Shown: positions 1-8,302, numbered from the stretch's first letter. The stretch: 64,000 bases of DNA from Phycisphaerales bacterium (GCA_028284805.1 JANQQZ010000151.1:78366-142365); one strand, 5' to 3'. Program-made: numbers and translations. Notes: generated by a model from the sequence alone, not told the origin.

Positions 1-2910
1 GACTGGCTCTCGACGACCGCCGGGAATGCGTTGGTGGATCTCGCCGCAGGCATGGGCGTGGATGTCTCCATCAGCTCGGGCAGCATCCGTCTGCGGACGC
101 CGCGGTTCTGTCCGGCTGGTTCGGTCGAGTTCCCGGTCGAGCTCCCGTCGTGGTCTGAGGACATCTCCATTCCGCTGTTCGCGGTCCCCATTGGTCCGAC
201 CATGGCGATCACGGGCTCGGTGGGTCTCACCGCTCACGCTGAACCATCGATGGGCCTCACGCTGGGCCCGATCTGCATCGAGAACCTCGACCTGCTCATC
301 GACCCCACCAGCGGGAACTACTCGATCAGCGGTAGCGTGACGGCCCCCGCGGTCGCCGCCGCCGCCGCCGAGGTCCGGGGCGGGATCAAGGGTGAGCTTG
401 GCGTCACCGTCTTGACCCCCATTCCGATCGAGTTTCCGGGCGTCGGGGTCGAGGGCGGCTTGGCGGGCAAACTCGAACTGCAAGGCGGGAATTCGGTGTC
501 GATCGCCGGAGCGCTCGGGTACGGCAGCGGCACAATCTTGCTCGCCTCCTCCGGCGCACTCACGCTGGCGCTCCAGGCGGCGCTTTCAGCCGGTGCCTAT
601 CTCGACCTGTTGGTCATGGGTGAGAGCGCTTGCCGGATCTACTGGGAGCCGTACTCCAGCCAGTGGAACACGGGCACCTCTCTCAGCGGCGCCATGCAGC
701 TCGCCATCCGGGCGGGATCGACCACGATCGGTCCAACCGCCCCGTTCTACGGCATGCCCGTCACCGTCCCACAAGCCCCGATCGCCTCGGTCCTCCAACG
801 CCAGGGGCTGAAAGACCAGTGCCCCCTGATCGACGATCTGTGCAGTTGGATGGCGAACAACCAGAAGTTCCCCTCGCAGAACGGCGGCGTCTGGGACTGG
901 TCGCCCCAGGCGCCCTGGGGCCCGGGCCCAGCGGTGGCCGCTCTCAACGACCCGTTGCAGGCGCGCATGCGAGCCCCCCCTCGTGTCAGCGGTTCGCTTT
1001 GCCGAGGCGCTTGCGGGCCGAACTGCGATACGTGCGAGCACTACGCGATCCACCACGAGACAGACCCCGTCACCGGGCAGGTGTGGGAGTACCAGAACCT
1101 TGAGGTCTGCCCGTCGCACGGCGGATGCCGCCAGCACGATGCCGCCTACGACTGGGCCGACGACGTCAAGGGAGAGAAGGGGGCGCTGTTCAAGACCTGG
1201 CACCGCGCCGCCGACACTGAGTGCGCCTGCACCCACGGACCAGGAAAGTGTGTCGGGTGGATCTACGGGCAGCCGCCCCACGACAGAATCATGTACTTCG
1301 CCGACCGGGCCGCGCCGATAAGCAGCGTTCGCAGCACAGAAGGGTGCAGCATCCAGTTCCCGGGCGCCCTGATCTGCGACGAACAGAGAGCCTCCCGAAC
1401 CGATGTCCTCATCGAGTGGGGACGCCTGTATGGCATCGGCGAGTTCGGCGAGTGCGGCGTCGTCAACGACTACACCAACGCTTCCTTCGAACCCTGCGGC
1501 GGCGTCCCCGGACGTGAGTGGCACTGCACAGCCGTCTTCCGCTACCCCAGTCGTGGCGAGCCCGTGGGCGTTGATCTGGAGGTCGAACCGGTCACCGTCA
1601 GCATCCTTGAGTGCCTGTGCTGCGATGTGCGAGACAACGAGTCGGCCCAATGGCTTGAACCGGGAGTTGTCCGCGATGACAGCATGGCCGGGGATGCCAT
1701 TCTCGAACTCTGCGCGATGGGCCTGATCGACCCCGTCGTCTGCGGCCCCATCGAGCAGGAGATGCTCGACCGCTTCGGGAATCGCTTCTTCGAACGCGAC
1801 ATCCCCGGGATGAATCCCGATGAGGCCGCGACCAGGCACCGACGTCCGGAGGACGTCCCGATCATCCAAGAGTTCAAGCTGGTCTACAACCGGCTCGACA
1901 GTTGGAGGCAGTTCCTATCGGTGAACCATCCGGGCGTGGATCCCGGTATCGACGGATGCAACATCACAGGCCGATCGAGTGAACATCCGGACCGCCAGAC
2001 GGACCTCGAGAGGTGGATCGCCGCGATCAAGAGACACGAGGCCAGCTACAAGGCCCGGTTCCGAGACGCCCGCGAGACGGACCTCGATGCCATCCAGGCC
2101 GAGTACGAGCAGAACGTCCGTCGCGACGCCCTTGATCCAATGAACCGCTGTCTCTGGGCGATCGCGGATTGGTACCGAGGGTTCGCCAACCGACCGGAAT
2201 CGCCAGAGGAGATCATCGAGGAAGTCCACCGCGTCGGCACCGAGATCTGGCGTGAGCGATGGCGCAACGCGATCCTCCAGGTCAACCGGATCCTCTCGCT
2301 ACTGTGGCCCCCGGCTCTGCAACGCCTCAACCTCTGGCTCGGGCAAGAACGCCGCGACAACCCGCACGTGGACCTTTCGGGCCGCATCGGCAACCTCGAC
2401 TACATCGGCAGCATCGCGGCCGGCTTCAAGAGCCCCACCAAGCAGAACATCCGTTTCGACCCCACCGGATTCGATGTAGACGCGAATCTCGTTGTCTCGC
2501 CCCAGCAGAGCGCACTCGGGCGGTGGGCCGCCGCGCTCATGAATCCGCCGCCAACGATCAAACGAGAGAGTATCAAAGCGCGAGACACCGACATCGGGCC
2601 GATGCTCGCGTTCTGCAATGATGCGCACGCTAGGCTCAGCCAACGCGTCGAGGGCTACGACCGCGACGACCCGTTCGATGTCTACATCCCGGCGATCGAG
2701 CCCCCCGAGCAGACGCACGAGCGCCAAGCGTCCGAACGCCTGTTCCGAGCACGCCGGGAACTCAACATGGGGGCATTCCAGAATCTCACCCGCGAACTCG
2801 CTGACAGCCACCTGCTCATCGACGAGGGAGGTCGGCTTATCGTTCGTCCCGACATGAACGCCGAGCAGTTCGAGCTGTTCAAGCAGATTGTCGCGCGATA
2901 CATGAACTGA
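1..2910 (+). CDS. Large toxin-like protein, 5'-truncated by window edge
   Basis: The reading frame is open from base 1, so the true start lies outside the window; at least 969 residues are encoded here. The first ~250 residues are low-complexity, Gly/Ala/Ser-rich and beta-prone. A Cys-rich block follows at about 1000-1260, with CRGACGPNC and then a CxxHD motif (His-Asp at 1135-1140, Tyr two residues further) resembling the Ca-binding/catalytic loop of phospholipase A2. A second Cys cluster is at about 1600-1630. The last ~200 residues contain YIGSIAAGF (GS at 2407-2412) and then FDVD (Asp at 2473 and 2479), a possible nucleotidyltransferase GS...DxD signature with long spacing. This modular layout suggests a polymorphic or injected toxin; that role is inference. 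An LRR gene starts 16 bp downstream. Alternative: a large secreted structural protein. Confidence 0.6.
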   Translation, partial: DWLSTTAGNALVDLAAGMGVDVSISSGSIRLRTPRFCPAGSVEFPVELPSWSEDISIPLFAVPIGPTMAITGSVGLTAHAEPSMGLTLGPICIENLDLLIDPTSGNYSISGSVTAPAVAAAAAEVRGGIKGELGVTVLTPIPIEFPGVGVEGGLAGKLELQGGNSVSIAGALGYGSGTILLASSGALTLALQAALSAGAYLDLLVMGESACRIYWEPYSSQWNTGTSLSGAMQLAIRAGSTTIGPTAPFYGMPVTVPQAPIASVLQRQGLKDQCPLIDDLCSWMANNQKFPSQNGGVWDWSPQAPWGPGPAVAALNDPLQARMRAPPRVSGSLCRGACGPNCDTCEHYAIHHETDPVTGQVWEYQNLEVCPSHGGCRQHDAAYDWADDVKGEKGALFKTWHRAADTECACTHGPGKCVGWIYGQPPHDRIMYFADRAAPISSVRSTEGCSIQFPGALICDEQRASRTDVLIEWGRLYGIGEFGECGVVNDYTNASFEPCGGVPGREWHCTAVFRYPSRGEPVGVDLEVEPVTVSILECLCCDVRDNESAQWLEPGVVRDDSMAGDAILELCAMGLIDPVVCGPIEQEMLDRFGNRFFERDIPGMNPDEAATRHRRPEDVPIIQEFKLVYNRLDSWRQFLSVNHPGVDPGIDGCNITGRSSEHPDRQTDLERWIAAIKRHEASYKARFRDARETDLDAIQAEYEQNVRRDALDPMNRCLWAIADWYRGFANRPESPEEIIEEVHRVGTEIWRERWRNAILQVNRILSLLWPPALQRLNLWLGQERRDNPHVDLSGRIGNLDYIGSIAAGFKSPTKQNIRFDPTGFDVDANLVVSPQQSALGRWAAALMNPPPTIKRESIKARDTDIGPMLAFCNDAHARLSQRVEGYDRDDPFDVYIPAIEPPEQTHERQASERLFRARRELNMGAFQNLTRELADSHLLIDEGGRLIVRPDMNAEQFELFKQIVARYMN

Positions 2911-2926
2911 GACCGCAGAGAGTCCG

Positions 2927-3808
2927 TTGGAGTTGCTGGTGGATCCCTTCCCGTTTAGATACCTGCGCGACTTCCGGTCGATCGAGGCGCTCACGCGGCT
3001 CGACGAGCGGGCACGCCTCGAGATCCGCAACGAGATCGCCGCAGCGCCTTCCGAGCGGGCCTGGTCGGCCCTTATGGAGCTGCTCTGCGAGTGGCCCGGT
3101 ATCGATAACGCCGACAAGATCCTGCGAGAAACCGATGAATCGCTGGCCGATTGGGACCCGCAGCTCCGGCGTGCTCCCGCCGATTGGCGGCGACTGAACC
3201 GGGACGGCGAACTCGCCCCGATCGCCAGTCTCCTCCGCGTCTGCACGTTGCGAAGGCATGAGACCGGCACCGGCATCATTCTCCGACGCCTCGCAGACTC
3301 CCCGTACGCCGAGCGCCTAGAACGCCTCGAGATCCACGAGTGTTCAATGGAGACCACCGGTGTGCGCGCGATCGTCGACGCAGAGCACCTCCCCGCGCTG
3401 AACGCGCTCGAGTTCGCGCATACGGTTCTCTCGGCTGAGGACGTCGCCGCGCTCTTTTTGTCCACCGCGCTGCCGGCGCTGCGCCACCTCCGTATGCACA
3501 ACGCCAGCCTCGGCGACGACGCAATAGAGGCGATCCCAGACGAGACCGCACTCAAACTCGATTCGCTGGACCTAAGCCGCAACGTGCTCCGGGGCGAGGG
3601 TGTCGCAGCTATCTCCGCAGCGCCGTGGGCGCAAAGCCTGCGGGCCCTCAGCCTCCGCCGAAACCTGCTCGAGCCGGGGGCCTGCGAGACGCTCGCGGGT
3701 TCACCCAATCTCCGGGCACTTGAGTGGCTCGATCTGTCCGCCAACCGCATCGACGATCCGGGCACCCTCGCGCAGAGAGCCGCCCTGCGCGTCATTATCT
3801 CGGATTGA
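2927..3808 (+). CDS. Leucine-rich-repeat (ribonuclease-inhibitor-like) protein
   Basis: A 293-residue protein with a TTG start, 16 bp after the toxin-like gene, so probably co-transcribed with it. The N-terminal ~105 residues are helical and unrecognised. From about residue 110 there are LRR units of the RNI type, for example LRHLRMHNASLGDDAIEAI, LDSLDLSRNVLRGEGVAAI and LEWLDLSANRIDD, each with the LxxLxLxxN core. No signal peptide or membrane segment is visible, so it is probably cytoplasmic. RNI-type LRRs bind other proteins. Tight coupling to the toxin-like gene makes an immunity or chaperone role possible, but nothing in the sequence proves it. It is followed by a dispersed repeat (3845 onward). 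Confidence 0.72.
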   Translation: MELLVDPFPFRYLRDFRSIEALTRLDERARLEIRNEIAAAPSERAWSALMELLCEWPGIDNADKILRETDESLADWDPQLRRAPADWRRLNRDGELAPIASLLRVCTLRRHETGTGIILRRLADSPYAERLERLEIHECSMETTGVRAIVDAEHLPALNALEFAHTVLSAEDVAALFLSTALPALRHLRMHNASLGDDAIEAIPDETALKLDSLDLSRNVLRGEGVAAISAAPWAQSLRALSLRRNLLEPGACETLAGSPNLRALEWLDLSANRIDDPGTLAQRAALRVIISD

Positions 3809-3844
3809 CGTTCGAGCGACCCGAGATCGGCAGGAACAGCTTTG

Positions 3845-4250
3845 AATAGCGAGCGACGGGCCAGCAGTTTGTTGTGCAGTAGCGGAAGTAGCGGGCGAGC
3901 TCGATAGATAGCAGCAAGTACCGCGAGGCGAGTAGCGGGCGAGCGATGCTAGTAGCAATAGGAACCGCCGAGCGATCCGCCCCACCGTTCTTCACAGGCT
4001 CAGACTGAATGTCGCCGCTCAATGCGGCTCGTTCCGCTCCCAGAAGCCCAATCGTGTGGGCCAGCGAGTTTGTGGATCCCCAATGAGCGGATTCTGGGCT
4101 GGATTACAGGCAGCGAGATTGCCGGTCCGGTCGCTGGACCTCCCGTCTGCTTGATTCCCTCGGGAGCGGATCCGGTGTCACAACACCTCCTTCTTGTGTT
4201 CCTGTATGCACCCCAGCGGTTACCTATGACCGACGAGCCACACAAGCCTA
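3845..4250. repeat. Dispersed intergenic repeat, copy R1
   Basis: Starts about 36 bp after the LRR stop codon. It contains the 13-mer AGTAGCGGGCGAG twice (3887-3899 and 3931-3943), a conserved block at 3961-4014 (begins GGAACCGCCGAGCGATCC) and GTGGGCCAGCGAGTTTGTGG at 4056-4075. The same blocks recur at 7553-7870, 9421-9520, 36365-36680 and 43964-44110. The block at 3845-3930 is shared almost exactly with 7683-7760, but block order differs between the copies. It has no convincing reading frame. It is probably a non-coding end of a decayed transposon (see the findings). The rest of the gap up to 4373 holds nothing else that I recognise. Confidence 0.75.
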
Positions 4251-4373
4251 CCGACTGTCTCTGCTGGAGAGCACACCCGGTCTTCGCTCAACAGAATCAC
4301 CAGTTTACGGACGATACCCCGGGGACATTGACGGTTCGTATCACACATCCCCGCCCAGCCCGCCAAAAGACAG

Positions 4374-5624
4374 CTACACGAGTGAACCCTGAGGCGGTAG
4401 CTCTTCGCACAAGGATAGTGTTGCAATGCGTTCGCGCGCGTGATCGACGCGGCGAGACTGCGGTGCGAGTGCCACAAAGGTCTTCCAGTCGCCCAGTGCG
4501 CCGGCATGATTGCCGAGACGATCACGAACGTCAGCGCGCATCGCGTATGCATCGACCATGCCCGGCGAGTAACTGATTGCGTGCGTCAGCTGCTCCTCGG
4601 CTTCGCGCAGCCGCTTCCTAGCGCGGAGCAAACGAGCCAGCGCATAAGCCGCGTTCGCATGGTGCGGCGCACGGACAAGTACCTCATGAAACATAGCCAT
4701 GGCCTCGTCGGTGTGCCCCATCGACGAGAGCAATAGCCCGAGGTTGTACCTCGCTGATGCCCGCTCCGGATCGACGCGAAGAACGCGCTCGTACAGCTCG
4801 GCCGCTTCCTCGGCCCGCCCACGGTCCTGCGCATCAATCGCCTGCCGAAACAGCTCGTCGCTTTCTGCGGTGGTCGCTGCGCTGACCTCAGTAGATGCAA
4901 ACGGCTTGGGATCATCCGATACCGCGACCGGCACCCGACGAGGATTGCCGAGCCAGTACTGACCCGAGTCCGGCTGGATCAGCCGATCGCCCATCCGCAG
5001 CAGCAAGTCATTCCCGACAACCTCCACGCGATCCAGCAGCGCGAGCGGATCCCCGATCGACAGGTTCGTCCGCAGCCTGTCGAGCCGACGCCGCAGCTGC
5101 GCCGGCCCAACGCCGCGATTAACAAGCGACGCAAACTGCTGTAGCACAACCAGTGACGCAAGCGGCACATGACCCTCTTCATGGATGTGCACGAGCCCGG
5201 CCTGCGCCGCCTCCTGCACCACCCCGCGATCCTTGATACCCGCGACAGTTTGAACCCGGTCAAGCTTGGCGCGGGGTGCCAAGACCGACGTGGGCAAGCC
5301 AAAGCGTGCGAAGATGTAGCTCTCGGGGACAACTTCAATACCGAGTTCTCGCGCCCTCTCAATCTTCCTGTGCTCTCGTCCTGGTTGATGGACACCGGGC
5401 AGCGTGCGAAGCGGAACACCGAACATCCCGACAACGACGAGTGGGCGGTCCGATTGTGCGAGATTCTCTTTGTAGCTCAGCCCCGCTTCGCGAAAGGCTG
5501 GGACCTCGTAGACAACGTTCTTTCGCCCCTTGTAGCTCCGCCAAGCGAGCGGGTGTGCAGACATTCCGGTGTAGACGATGGACCGCCCAAACAGCCCGCC
5601 TGTCTTGTTTGCATTCTCGCCCAT
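4374..5624 (-). CDS. BRCT - MerR-like HTH - TPR fusion protein
   Basis: 416 residues, ATG start. Residues 12-108 resemble a BRCT domain: it opens SIVYTG and ends LVVVGMFGVP...EHRKIERARELGIEVVPE, matching the BRCT pattern of a glycine-ended strand, conserved Lys and 'A.ELGI.IV.E'. Residues ~133-190 (GVVQEAAQAGLVHIHEEGHV onward, with LVVLQQFASLVNRGVGPAQL) resemble a MerR-type winged HTH as found in N-terminal regulator domains. Residues ~255-400 are about four TPRs (AAELYERVLRVDPERASARY, EAMAMFHEVLVRAPHHANAA). No signal peptide is seen. The combination suggests a cytoplasmic DNA- or protein-binding regulator; its target is unknown. It stands alone on the minus strand in a segment bordered by dispersed repeats. 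Domain calls are from motif reading only. Confidence 0.72.
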   Translation of the reverse strand: MGENANKTGGLFGRSIVYTGMSAHPLAWRSYKGRKNVVYEVPAFREAGLSYKENLAQSDRPLVVVGMFGVPLRTLPGVHQPGREHRKIERARELGIEVVPESYIFARFGLPTSVLAPRAKLDRVQTVAGIKDRGVVQEAAQAGLVHIHEEGHVPLASLVVLQQFASLVNRGVGPAQLRRRLDRLRTNLSIGDPLALLDRVEVVGNDLLLRMGDRLIQPDSGQYWLGNPRRVPVAVSDDPKPFASTEVSAATTAESDELFRQAIDAQDRGRAEEAAELYERVLRVDPERASARYNLGLLLSSMGHTDEAMAMFHEVLVRAPHHANAAYALARLLRARKRLREAEEQLTHAISYSPGMVDAYAMRADVRDRLGNHAGALGDWKTFVALAPQSRRVDHARERIATLSLCEELPPQGSLV

Positions 5625-5725
5625 TGCTCATCCCAAACCGCTGTGGAGCCGACTACGCTTGTGCCTGCCTGAAATTTCGCAGTTTCTGAAATTCGATATA
5701 GTCTTGTGTGTTGTTTGGTAATGCA

Positions 5726-5911
5726 TCAATCGTTCGATGTGGTAGACGAAAGTGCTCGCGGGCGTCTGCGCCGACAATTCCAACCGAGCACGAAGTAGCC
5801 GACAGCCATCACGACACTCGCCGGGCCTGGGCTGAGAATTCCTGCCACTTTAAGCAGGACGGCCGCTGCTAGGAGAAAGTACGCTGACTTGGCAACATGT
5901 TCAGAATGCAT
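5726..5911 (-). CDS. Small two-helix membrane protein
   Basis: A 61-residue frame starting MHSEHVAKSAYF. The start at 5911 is preferred over the upstream in-frame ATG at 6019 because GGAG lies 9 nt before it. There are two short hydrophobic stretches (AYFLLAAAVLLKVAGIL and ASVVMAVGYFVLGW) separated by a Pro/Gly turn, followed by an RRRR cluster. This is the layout of a helical hairpin in the inner membrane with a positive C-terminal tail. No family is recognised. It lies between the BRCT-MerR-TPR gene and the unknown 388-residue gene, in a local A+T-rich stretch. Confidence 0.45.
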   Translation of the reverse strand: MHSEHVAKSAYFLLAAAVLLKVAGILSPGPASVVMAVGYFVLGWNCRRRRPRALSSTTSND

Positions 5912-6098
5912 CACACAAAACTCCGTCAATTTGGAAATTTCACCAATTCGACAATTGTGTGGGACGAGTCTACATTGGTGACTTGTGACCGTGGGCATCT
6001 GCGTAGCTTTTCGATTCATATTCGTGTAAATCTGCGCTTTTGATCTATTTTTGTTTGGTATTTGTTTGATTGCGACCCTCTAGCCACGAGAAAATGCG
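5912..6098. promoter_or_regulatory. A+T-rich divergent control region
   Basis: This 187-bp stretch between the start of the small membrane protein (minus strand) and the 388-residue gene (plus strand) is clearly richer in A+T than the surrounding sequence, with T-runs such as CTATTTTTGTTTGGTATTTG at 6042-6061. It must hold both promoters if both genes are expressed. No unambiguous -35/-10 pair can be assigned by eye. Confidence 0.35.
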
Positions 6099-7265
6099 AT
6101 GAACGCATCCAAAAAGCGGCCGGCCCCAACCTTGTATTGGGCTGGCCTAACAGGCGCAGAGGCGGAAGAAGTCCTGACCCGCTGCTTTGGCCTGGAAGAC
6201 CGCGCGAAGCGATACGCGAACGCCTGGGGCGAACGCGATCGTCCCGAGCTCTCACAGGCAAAGCGGGTCGGTCTGGTGGCCGCTCACGTGCTCGAAGTTG
6301 CCCGCGAAATCGTCAAGCGAGACGGAGACGGCGAGAGGTCCTTTCCGAACAACAAGCAGTTCAGCACTCACCTCAACCTGGGGTCGGATTCTCAGACAAC
6401 CAAGCTGCTCAAGGGCGCGGGAAGCGACAAAAAGTGGGCGTACTCGAGCGCGAAATCAATCATGCGCTTTGCGATCCTCGGCGTGAAGGACGGCAAGCCC
6501 GACAAGTCTGCCGTGGAAGCTTGGAACCGAATCAGCGATGTCTTTTTCGGAATCGATTGGGACGAAGGCGACGTCCCCCGGTACTTTCGCGGCGGTCGAA
6601 GCGTGTGGCCGGCACCATGGAGCCGTCGCGAGCTTGCCGACGAGCTCCGCCGCGTCGCCGGCTACACGAGACTCCACCCGGACACGGCGAACAACGCCGG
6701 CGTCACCATCGTCGCCAGCGGTGAGACGATCGCGGCTGCCAAGCAGCATAACGCAGATGGCGGGCGGAGGCTTGTCCCCGACGCGCTCCGCGAGATCGCA
6801 TCGCGGGTGCCGGTCACCTTGATCTGCCCGAAGGGGTCTGTGGCGGAACGCGAGTTCATGGAGCTCATGAAATCCGTCAATGATCCGAGCAATCTGTTGA
6901 GGCTACGAACCGCTGAACTCGATGCGGGCGACCAACCTACTCGGGGTGACTTCTTTGTCCCCACTTCGGAGTTTGTCTACATCGAACGCCCCTCCTCCGA
7001 TCCGGACAGGCCGATCCAGGAGTTCTTGTACCAAGTGCGGTCGCGGCTCTACGACCGTGGAGATACCGACCTCGACGGTGTGGCGATCGCTACGCAGAGG
7101 CATGAACGGGAGATGTTTGTCCAATGGCTGAAGGGCCTTCAGCTCAACGAAGCGGAACTCGACACCGCGACGAGCGTGCAGGACGATGATCCCGCCGACG
7201 GAGGGCCCCCCGTGGCGGATCAGTCTGATGACCGTATCGATGAGCGTCGCAAACCGGGCGCTTAG
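6099..7265 (+). CDS. Unrecognised 388-residue protein
   Basis: No family is recognised. The ATG at 6099 follows a weak purine stretch (GAGAAAA). Residues 1-170 look all-helical and basic, with a possible HTH (FSTHLNLGSDSQTTKLLKG). Residues ~185-340 look alpha/beta: a strand NAGVTIVASG, VPVTLICPKGSVAEREF, then GDFFVPTSEFVYIERPSSD and FLYQVRSRL. The C-terminus is an acidic/basic disordered tail. There are no membrane segments or signal peptide. A small basic protein is encoded 39 bp downstream on the same strand, suggesting a two-gene unit. The segment is bordered by dispersed repeats and a transposase remnant, typical of acquired DNA. Its function is unknown. Confidence 0.7.
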   Translation: MNASKKRPAPTLYWAGLTGAEAEEVLTRCFGLEDRAKRYANAWGERDRPELSQAKRVGLVAAHVLEVAREIVKRDGDGERSFPNNKQFSTHLNLGSDSQTTKLLKGAGSDKKWAYSSAKSIMRFAILGVKDGKPDKSAVEAWNRISDVFFGIDWDEGDVPRYFRGGRSVWPAPWSRRELADELRRVAGYTRLHPDTANNAGVTIVASGETIAAAKQHNADGGRRLVPDALREIASRVPVTLICPKGSVAEREFMELMKSVNDPSNLLRLRTAELDAGDQPTRGDFFVPTSEFVYIERPSSDPDRPIQEFLYQVRSRLYDRGDTDLDGVAIATQRHEREMFVQWLKGLQLNEAELDTATSVQDDDPADGGPPVADQSDDRIDERRKPGA

Positions 7266-7304
7266 TCTCGTTCGAAAACCTGTACCGTGAGGCAAGGATT
7301 AGCA

Positions 7305-7514
7305 ATGGCACGGCAAGCTGCTCGACCCAAGAAGCACTACAAGCTCGTCGCAACACCTCCGGCGGCGGACGGCTCGCTCGCGAAGATTGTCCAGGCGATA
7401 CAGGACGGCCATACCACGCCTGAAGCCATAAGTTTCCAGAAGAGCCTTGGCATGCGCGTCGTCAAGACCGGTCTGCGCAGGCTCCTAGCTGACAGGGTCG
7501 TGGATCAAGTCTAA
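7305..7514 (+). CDS. Small basic protein, possible DNA-binding
   Basis: 69 residues from the ATG at 7305, chosen over the GTG at 7287 because AAGGA lies 8 nt upstream. The N-terminus is strongly basic (ARQAARPKKHYK). The rest is helical, LAKIVQAIQDGHTTPEAISF followed by MRVVKTGLRRLLADRVVDQV, which could form a winged-helix-like unit ('which rule applies at which position' pattern of small regulators). It lies 39 bp after the 388-residue gene and is probably co-transcribed with it. No family is recognised. Confidence 0.5.
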   Translation: MARQAARPKKHYKLVATPPAADGSLAKIVQAIQDGHTTPEAISFQKSLGMRVVKTGLRRLLADRVVDQV

Positions 7515-7552
7515 CTCTGCATTTCTTTGCAGAGGAAGGGACGAACGAAGCT

Positions 7553-7870
7553 GGTAGCAATAGGAACCGCCGAGCGATCCGCCCCACCGTTCCTCACAGG
7601 CTCAGACTAAATGTTGCCCTTGAAACGGCCTTGTTCCGCTCCCAGAAACCCCACCGTCGTGGGCGAGCGAGTTTGTGAATCAGCGATGGGCCAGCAGTTT
7701 GTTGTGCAGTAGCGGGAGTAGCGGGCGAGCTCGATAGATAGCAGCAAGTACCACGAGGCGTCACGCCTCGCCGTTCGCCACGGCATGGAATCAAATGTCG
7801 CCTCCCAGAACGGCTCGAACCGCTTCCAGATCCCGCCATCTTGGTGGGCCAAGGAGTATGTGCGTCGCTC
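7553..7870. repeat. Dispersed intergenic repeat, copy R2
   Basis: Contains the block GGAACCGCCGAGCGATCC (7563 onward), GTGGGCGAGCGAGTTTGTG (7659 onward), then the block with AGTAGCGGGCGAG at 7717-7729. This is the reverse block order to copy R1. A second degenerate repetition of the AAATGTCGCC...GTGGGCCAAGGAG part follows at 7792-7862, and an inverted piece (GATCCACCAACTCGCTGGCC) is at 8153-8172. It begins about 40 bp after the stop of the small basic gene and runs into a transposase remnant on the minus strand. Confidence 0.72.
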
Positions 7871-8201
7871 TACGCAGCATCTGGACAGCACTCCGAGACT
7901 CGAATGACCGGATACGCCAGTCGCCGATCGCCTCGAACATGCCGACGATGCAGCCGGATGCGCGGTGCTTCATCTCCTCTCTGTAACACCAGACTTGGCT
8001 CCGGAAGGGGCGGCCCGCTTCCACTTCGATCGGTGTCAGGATACCGTGAGCATTATTGGGGCGGAACCGGTTGTGCCAATCGCGGTAGCCATGGAGACGG
8101 TGCTGAATACCAGCGGCCGTCGGTGGCAGCCAAGCCCGCTTCGCCCACTGCAGATCCACCAACTCGCTGGCCCACCACAGACAGGGTAGAAAGGAGGGCA
8201 C
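7791..8201 (-). pseudogene. Decayed integrase-type transposase, C-terminal part
   Basis: A 136-codon minus-strand frame whose middle (about 8013-8111) reads GYRDWHNRFRPNNAHGILTP followed by IEV. This resembles the conserved end of rve/integrase-core transposases (WYNxxRPHxxLxxxTPxEV), with the usual RPH replaced by RPN. There is no upstream DDE core, and the rest is unlike any transposase I know. I read it as a fragment left by decay. It sits directly against repeat copy R2, which suggests that the repeat was the 3' end of the element. Confidence 0.4.
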
Positions 8202-8245
8202 CCCGGCTCATCACCCGATCACGCCGCTAGAGCCCCAATGACAAA

Positions 8246-8263
8246 GGCCGCCCCATGGCGGCC
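8246..8263 (-). terminator. Hairpin terminator of the 8306-9256 lipoprotein gene
   Basis: A perfect 7-bp stem with a 4-base loop (GGCCGCC CCAT GGCGGCC). Read on the minus strand it is followed by TTTGT, so it fits an intrinsic terminator 43 bp after the stop codon. An almost identical hairpin lies at 9698-9715. Confidence 0.7.
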
Positions 8264-8302
8264 CGAGAGACTGTTCGACATGTCTGGGATCGCCCACCGC
8301 TC
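8264..8302 (-). repeat. 39-bp 3'-UTR repeat, copy A
   Basis: On the plus strand it begins CGAGAGACTGTTCGACATGT and ends GATCGCCCACCGCTC. It lies between the stop codon of the lipoprotein gene and its terminator hairpin. Near-identical copies are at 9650-9688, 9716-9754 and 44611-44649. Confidence 0.7.

Noticed and set aside
586..1869. 427-codon open frame on the minus strand
   Set aside because: It is the antisense shadow of the toxin-like gene in GC-rich DNA; it has no recognisable domain and the plus frame carries the motifs.
2299..3795. 498-codon open frame on the minus strand
   Set aside because: It runs opposite two real genes (toxin-like and LRR), is dominated by Arg/Ser and has no ribosome site.
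4000..4245. Conserved minus-strand frame reading GSAPEGIKQT...LGIHKLAGP in repeat R1, similar in R4
   Set aside because: The similarity follows DNA-level repeat identity, the frames have no common start or ribosome site, and the other copies break the frame.
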